A stretch of DNA of 64,000 nt from Ahaetulla prasina (Eukaryota; Chordata; Lepidosauria; Squamata; Colubridae). Position 1 is the first letter of the stretch. Every line of letters starts with the position of its first letter. Location: NCBI RefSeq assembly GCF_028640845.1, contig NC_080544.1:57178711-57242710 (forward strand), read 5' to 3'. The translations under genes were made by a program, and so were the position numbers. Below the pieces are notes generated by a model. That model saw only the letters and a program-made list of their open reading frames with translations. It was not told where the DNA came from and did no database searches. Of the stretch, positions 58,079-64,000 are shown piece by piece.

Positions 58079-59194
58079 AAACCTTAAACACAGTTACTCA
58101 TTTATGTTTCATAAAATGCTTATAAAAGTGAATTGCCCCTAAAAATTCCTAACAATGTGACCAACTGGATGTATTTTTTTCCCCACTGGAATTCTTATCT
58201 AATAGAATTTGTGAAACAATTTACCTTTTGAGAAATAACTCCAGAGTTCACTTTATTTTCTCCTATGATTCCAGAAGACATAAGAAATCAGCAATATGTA
58301 AAATCTATGCAATGTATAATGTAGGTAAACAGTACATGGCTGGTTGATAATATACTATTCCCCTTAGTACAAGTCTTGGCAGAGAAAATTTAGCAGCAAA
58401 TTATCAGACAGAAATGACACAATTTCCTGTGGTTGGTTTTTTTTGTGGTGGTTGTTGTCAAAAATTAAAGTAAAATAAAATAAAACAAAACAATTGAATT
58501 TAATCATCAGTAAGATTAACCCACTTAATTTTTTTCAAAAACCTCAAAGCTTTTTTTAAAAAAAAAGCTTTTGAAAACAGCTAAATAATCCACAAATGAT
58601 CAAAAGTACTAAGAAGCTTTCAGAGTCTTCATATTAAGACATTTTAATGAAGACATTTTAAATGTTTATTTCTTTTTGATTGACCATTCACTATGGGCAT
58701 CTCACCATTTTCCCACTTTTTTCTCTCTCTAAAGCTGCTTGTTCCCAGCGTCATCCTAGCTGATGATGGATCATTTTTGTGAATCAAACATTCCACAAGG
58801 CCAAAATAAGCTGTGACAGGTTTGTCATGTATGCCCTTACTTGCCATCTTGCAAAACAACAACAATAGATGTAGTTCATCATTATGCTTACAATCAAAAG
58901 TATATATTTTCTATGCACAGTATGGGAATAACCTGATACTTATTTCAATTAAAAACACTTCTAGTTAATGAAAAGTTGTTATAGAAGTCTACATGCTTTT
59001 GCCAATATGAGAAAGAAAAGAAAAACTAGATTTTTTGGTTTTTCTTTTAAATAATCATACCATTAGTGTCAAGCAAAGCAACAAAAAAAAAACAGTAATC
59101 AGAATCTGCAGGAAGGGATTTTGTAAGAGGAAGCAATGTTATGTATACAGATTGAACTATAGTCAGGAGAAATCAAGCACTCTAAGTACACTAA
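58079..59194. other. no recognisable feature
   Basis: AT-rich sequence with short A/T runs. Confidence 0.5.
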
Positions 59195-59445
59195 GTATAT
59201 AAAGTTGATGTGATCACAATCTGGGAGCTTGGCAACCAGCTCCCAATTACATTGCAGGGTGTTGCAGATGCATAATTGCCAATTGCAACCTTCACTGATG
59301 GCTTCCAACAAGCAAAGTCAATGGGAAAAATGGCAGGAGGTTGCAAATGGCAATCATGTGACTATAGGGTGCTGCAACTGTATGGGATTCAACTGAGAAG
59401 AGCAAATGGAACTGTTGAAACCGCTGTCATAAGTTGGCCCAGTCA
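59195..59445. mobile_element. possible family E fragment, degraded
   Basis: GATCACAATCTGGGAGCTTGG, AAGCAAAGTCAATGGG and ATCATGTGACTATAGGGTGC resemble the middle of family E copies in shuffled condition. No ends seen. Confidence 0.4.
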
Positions 59446-61041
59446 TGTGACATCACACCTCATTATCACATTGGTTACCTAGGGCGTTCCCAGTCCTAAT
59501 TACTATTAAGGAAAGACTACTGGTACGGTTTGCTGATGAGCTTGAAGTGATATCTGAGGTGCCCTAAAAAAGCAAGCATTTACTTTCAGGCTGACCTTGA
59601 TTTCACTCAATGCACACAATTATTGTATTCTGGTGGATTCTAAATTCTATTTGTGTGATGTATTTGTACTATTTTATCAAAACAACCCAGCCACAATGGT
59701 ATGAATAGAACACTGAGAGCAAGAATTAGTCTCTATTCCTCAAAAAGAGCTTTCTTTTTAAATTATTATTCTTTAGATTTACCTTCCAAGCAAATTACTA
59801 TTGTCTTTTAATAACAAGATCTAAAAGAAAATTCTGGATATTTTTCTCATCATGCTTGAAATATTAGTTTTATAAATCAATTTTTATATTATATTATATT
59901 AACATTATATATACATACAATGGATAGGTAAGGAATTTGATATATATTCATTTCATAGCTGAGTGTATGCTGTATTTTCCCCCTTTTTCTAGTGTTCCCT
60001 GAGCAGTATTTTGTTCTTCATGGGTTTAGTTTCTTCTTATTACATTTTTTTCTTTTACTATGTATGGTTGCTTGTGGAATCCGGTGCCTATGCCTGAGGT
60101 CATCCATATATAACAGGTGAATATCTGAATTGCATGCCTTACCTTTAGAAGTCACACAATGAAGCTACCACTCAGTTCACAGAGCTGCAACTTCTGTTCA
60201 AAGCTCCCATCTGTTCCCAACTTCTATACTTTTTGCCCTGCTTATGAGAACATGAAAATGAAATTTCCATATCTTGTTTTAGAATAGGACACTTGGAATT
60301 ATCTCCATCCTTTTACATTCATTGCAAATCAGTTTTGTTATTATATACCTCAACTAGCTTCCATAAGCTAGTGCCAGATTTTAACATTGTCAAAAGCTTA
60401 TAGTTAAATGAATTAGTTATTCACCTGAGAGAAGTTACATATTTCAAAAGTGCATGCTAGCTAAAGTATTTTAACAGTTGTTTCTTATTTATATCCATTT
60501 ATTATCACAAGTACTTCAAAACACATACACCTTGACTGCCCAGCTAATTGTAAATAGTCAAATGTATCCTTGCAAAGGTGCCTTGTAATTTGCTTTAGGG
60601 AAAACACTTTCTACTATCAGTGATAATTGACTGATTAAGTATGCCTAATGCCATTAGAATGTGAAATGATTGTGTAATGGTGCTAATTAATAACTGCCAA
60701 ACCGTATTCCAATTATTCACCTTTATGAAAGTCATGTGTAATAATAACAACCCTTGTCACAGGGTACTCTAGCATTTATAATGGCTTCTGATTGGCTGGT
60801 CTGAAGCTAAAAAAAAAGTTTCTAATGTAAGTCTAAATCTATCAAAATGTGGCTTTACTACGGGCATTAATGCCTAGGAGAAAAATTATACCAGTTAAGT
60901 CTAAACAAAGAGAATATCCACTCTTCAGTACAAACATGCACAGGTAATTCTAGCATTTTATGTTTAAACTTTTTAAAAACTGATATTTGTATCGTCTGGA
61001 CATTCACAACCATTTTCAGTATTACAGGGGAAAATGCATAG
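59446..61041. other. no recognisable feature
   Basis: AT-rich sequence; no exon or repeat family recognised. Confidence 0.5.
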
Positions 61042-61562
61042 TATTTATTTTATTTATTTATTTTATTCAATTTTTATACCGCCCTTCTCCCGAAGGACTC
61101 AGGGCGGTGTACAGCCAAGTAAAAAATCACAGTATAAATGTTAAAAGAAATTAAAACAAACATATTATAAAGTGGCCGAATTTAAAACATTTAAAATATT
61201 AAGATATAAATAACCCCAATAAAATTTTAGGCCAGTCCCGCTTGAATAAATAGGTGCGTTTTCAGCTCACGGCGAAAGGTCCGAAGATCAGGCACTTGAC
61301 GTAAACCAGGGGGAAGCTCATTCCAGAGCGTGGGAGCTCCCACAGAGAAAGCCCTACCCCTGGGGGCCGCCAGCCGACATTGTTTGGCGGACGGCACCCA
61401 GAGAAGGCCCTCTCTGTGAGAGCGTACGAGTCGGTGGGAAGCGAAAGGTAACAGCAGGCAGTCCCGTAAGTACCCGAGTCCTAAGCCATGGAGCGCTTTA
61501 AAGGTGGTAACCAATACCTTGAAGCGCACCCAGAAAACAACAGGTAGCCAGTGCAGACTGTG
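61042..61562 (-). mobile_element. 5'-truncated LINE (L2/CR1-like family)
   Basis: Minus strand: 3' tail (ATTT)n, hairpin CCGCCCTTCTCCCG...GGGCGG, and an open C-terminal frame 61529-61227 (FKVLVTTFKALHGLGLGYL... to the stop). Cut near 61562. Confidence 0.88.
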
Positions 61563-61642
61563 TCAACCAATTCTACAACTAGAAAATAAACTAAAGTATA
61601 CCAGCCTTGAAATGTACCAGCAACCAAAAGAAGCTGCTAAAG

Positions 61643-61775
61643 CAGGGCTAGCAAACTTGCAGGCCCCCCCACACCAGATCTGTCACGTGCTGGCCACACA
61701 CATCCCCAGTTTAGCAAAGGGGGGAAAGTTGCAATAGGTCAAGTGATGATGAAGTGATGATGTTTGACACTCCTG
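61643..61775 (-). mobile_element. hAT-like MITE (family A), perfect target duplication
   Basis: Ends CAGGGCTAGCAAAC and, inverted, CAGGAGTGTCAAAC. 8-base duplication tgctaaag at 61635-61642 and 61776-61783 is perfect. The interior (CACGTGCTGG, GTTTAGCAAAGGGGG) is the reverse of 131-269. Confidence 0.88.
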
Positions 61776-61863
61776 TGCTAAAGCATTATTAAAGCCACTT
61801 GCATAGGAGCAGAAAAAGAAGGGGGAGGGCGTTCCTATGGGGGAACCTATATATATTGTTGTG

Positions 61864-61864
61864 A

Positions 61865-61923
<59 letters not shown>

Positions 61924-61928
61924 AATAA
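61864..61928. repeat. (AAAT)n microsatellite
   Basis: About 15 TAAA units, possibly an expanded tail of an unrecognised retroposon. Confidence 0.9.
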
Positions 61929-63184
61929 AAACAAAACTGAGTCCTGTTTTACTGATTTGCTAGTGCCTAAATTAGTAAATCTTATAAGTAGAAATGAATC
62001 TTACAATTTTGGAGTAAATATGTGACCATCAAGTCTGTTCGATTTGTTTTTCAAGCAAACTAGTGATCACCACAATGTTCTTTCTTGCAGTTTTTTATTT
62101 TTCATGATAGATTGCTTTCAGTGACACATAATTACCCTATTAATTTTTTTTCTGAAGCTTAATGTGGTGCACTACAACTTTTTATATACTGGCAACTGAT
62201 ACATGGCCAGTATCTCATGGCCAGTAGCAGGATGGTACTTGTTAAACAATGCTACTATAAACCATATTTTACCATATCAAAAAAAAAAAAAGCTACATTG
62301 AAAGCAGTAGAAAATTTATATTTGCTACAAAAAAATATTCCATTAGATTTGTGTCAAAAGTACTTATCCTGAAATAAATAGAATAAATACACTATTAGGA
62401 AAATAATGGAATTTATATTGCAGATAAGCTCCATACAGCATTACCTACAAGGGAAAGACTGTTTTGCCTAGCTACAAAATGTAAGGGTAAATGGAGAGAG
62501 TGTGAGAATGTGAGAGAGATCTCAGATAGTAACAAGCAAACAGCCCAAACAGATCAGTCTGTTAGCAATTCAAGAGAATCAGGTGGAAACTTTTTCCCCT
62601 ACCCAAAAAAGTTAAACTTCTAGCATTATCATACCATATGGGGGTAGAAGAATAAAGTGGTACCAGAATTTAATTTAACTATAAATAGGTTTTGTATTTT
62701 GATATACAGCAGTAGCTGGAACTCTTTTGTAGTAGCTTCTTTAACTTTTCCACAATAAATCTATTTATCAGAAGTTATAATATCCCTGAGTGCCAGCTTA
62801 TCTGTTTCTAGTTCAGCTTGCTGGGAGAAGTGACAGTTACTGATAATCTCAGATAATTGAGATATATAGACATATGCAATGTGATAATATATGGTATGGT
62901 ATTGTTTGTGATAATATGGCAATGAATATTTTGTTGCATTCTGATTTTTTTATCCTCGCTCACAGATTTAGAGACTAACCTAAGAAATGCACTGCACGTA
63001 TTTCTTACTTTCTTGAATGCCTTAATTGAGCAACAAGATCATAGTAACCACATTTTATTAGGGACCTATAAAATACATAGAAGCATCATCTCCAGATGAT
63101 TATACCTGAGGGCCACTTGTTCAGAGGATAGGTCTGGCTTTTGAATAGCAATGAAATATTCAAATACATAGTACTTAATACAAT
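61929..63184. other. no recognisable feature
   Basis: AT-rich sequence; no exon or repeat family recognised. Confidence 0.5.
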
Positions 63185-63200
63185 AGAACAATCTTCTCCA

Positions 63201-63478
63201 TTTTCTCTCTCTTATCCTAATGTATCTTTTATACATATATTTTTAATATATCATATGTATATCACTATAATATATTATATTATTTTAATTATTTTATTTA
63301 CATATATACTTAGATATACACGATACATTAGATACATTAGGATAAGAGAGAGAAAATGTATAAGTATTGATCACCGACGCGAAACTGTTGGAAAGAAGAA
63401 AGTGTCAATATTTCTTTTTTGTTTTTGTTTTTATCTTTTTTTAAAAAATATGTTTAATAAAAATTATTTTTTTAAAAA
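63201..63478 (+). mobile_element. retroposed insert with 16-base target duplication
   Basis: AGAACAATCTTCTCCA occurs at 63185-63200 and 63479-63494, directly bounding 278 bases that end in an A/T-rich tail with an AATAAA signal (near 63458). The first 160 bases are a large palindrome: 63199-63226 pairs perfectly with 63331-63358. The 3' part resembles the end of a vertebrate L1 only in composition. Source not identified. Confidence 0.7.
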
Positions 63479-63844
63479 AGAACAATCTTCTCCAATCTTT
63501 TCCCTCCCAGACCACTGGCTACAGTTTTTACCACTTAATAAGTTAGTAAGTATGGCCACTGGTCATATTAGCTGCAAATGAGTCATGGCTTGATGCAATT
63601 GGAAGGTCCAAAAAAGTTGCTCACCCAGCTGAAAAAAACATACATTTACACACCTGTTGGAATCTAGGAACTACCAACCAAAATTAAAGTCAAGTCAATA
63701 ATACCATAAACTGCAGCTTCTTCTTTTTTCAATCTAAAGAAGTGGGGAAACTGCTGTTTGAAACATTTCAGAACTGTCGAAATAAATCTTTATTTTCAGG
63801 TGCCAATTGAAACAATATTCTGGCATTTTAAAATAGGCCCTGAT

Positions 63845-63873
63845 TATTATTATTATTGTTGTTGTTGTTGTTA
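63845..63873. repeat. (ATT)n-(GTT)n microsatellite
   Basis: Short adjoining ATT and GTT runs. Confidence 0.85.
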
Positions 63874-64000
63874 TTTTGCTAAAAGTAAGCTTCAAAACTA
63901 AAAGTGTATTGTTTCAAGTCACACAGCAATGCTGAGATTTATTTCAAGACCACGGATCCTATTGCAACAATTCATTGGAAAATGTATGGCCTGTCATCCT

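Noticed and set aside
63141..63581. 146-codon plus-strand frame
   Set aside because: AT-rich Ile/Tyr/Phe-rich translation across a palindrome and a retroposed tail.

Overview
This is a vertebrate, AT-rich, non-coding window, and a squamate reptile, most likely a snake, is the best fit. The clues are many copies of one LINE family ending in a GC-rich hairpin (CCGCCC...GGGCGG), a second LINE family whose 3' end carries an ATTCT/AATAG tail of the kind described in snake genomes, tRNA-derived SINEs with a Bov-B-like tail, a (GATA)n block and several families of hAT-like MITEs. There is no bacterial-style gene organisation.

One host exon was found. Minus strand 21447-21546 is a 100-base exon with good splice sites. 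It encodes part of the VPS10 domain of a SorCS sorting receptor, SORCS1 more likely than SORCS3. The rest of the window is therefore probably the two large introns that flank this exon. Everything else recognised is mobile or repetitive DNA.

Layout. 0-11.7 kb: small hAT MITE, CR1 tail, two minus-strand LINE copies, (GATA)n. 11.7-17.2 kb: a degraded hAT-like element split by a 4.6-kb Ty3/Gypsy element. The latter has two 190-base LTRs differing at 2 positions, a 5-base target duplication, a tRNA-Ser-like primer site, gag, protease, RT, RNase H and integrase, all broken by small frameshifts. 19-22 kb: LINE, SINE, host exon, hairpin. 24-30 kb: a hAT MITE made of large palindromes, LINE copies, a 36-base minisatellite, a solo LTR inside a TIR repeat, and a hAT element inside a SINE. 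31-31.8 kb: an almost exact 374-base tandem duplication. 37.1-41.9 kb: a 1-kb segment present twice, separated by a 1.8-kb (AATAG)n array and an internal LINE endonuclease fragment; the array truncates one of two Tc1/mariner copies. 44-58 kb: LINE ends, SINEs, hAT elements and a 1.8-kb LINE with an FADD reverse transcriptase box. 61-63.5 kb: a LINE, a hAT MITE and a retroposed insert with 16-base target duplications.

I found no undescribed gene system. The most unusual structures are the 37-42 kb duplication and array complex, the Gypsy element whose reading-frame breaks fall in short single-base runs, and several layers of nested insertion. Edges of degraded repeats are approximate; edges supported by target-site duplications should be exact.
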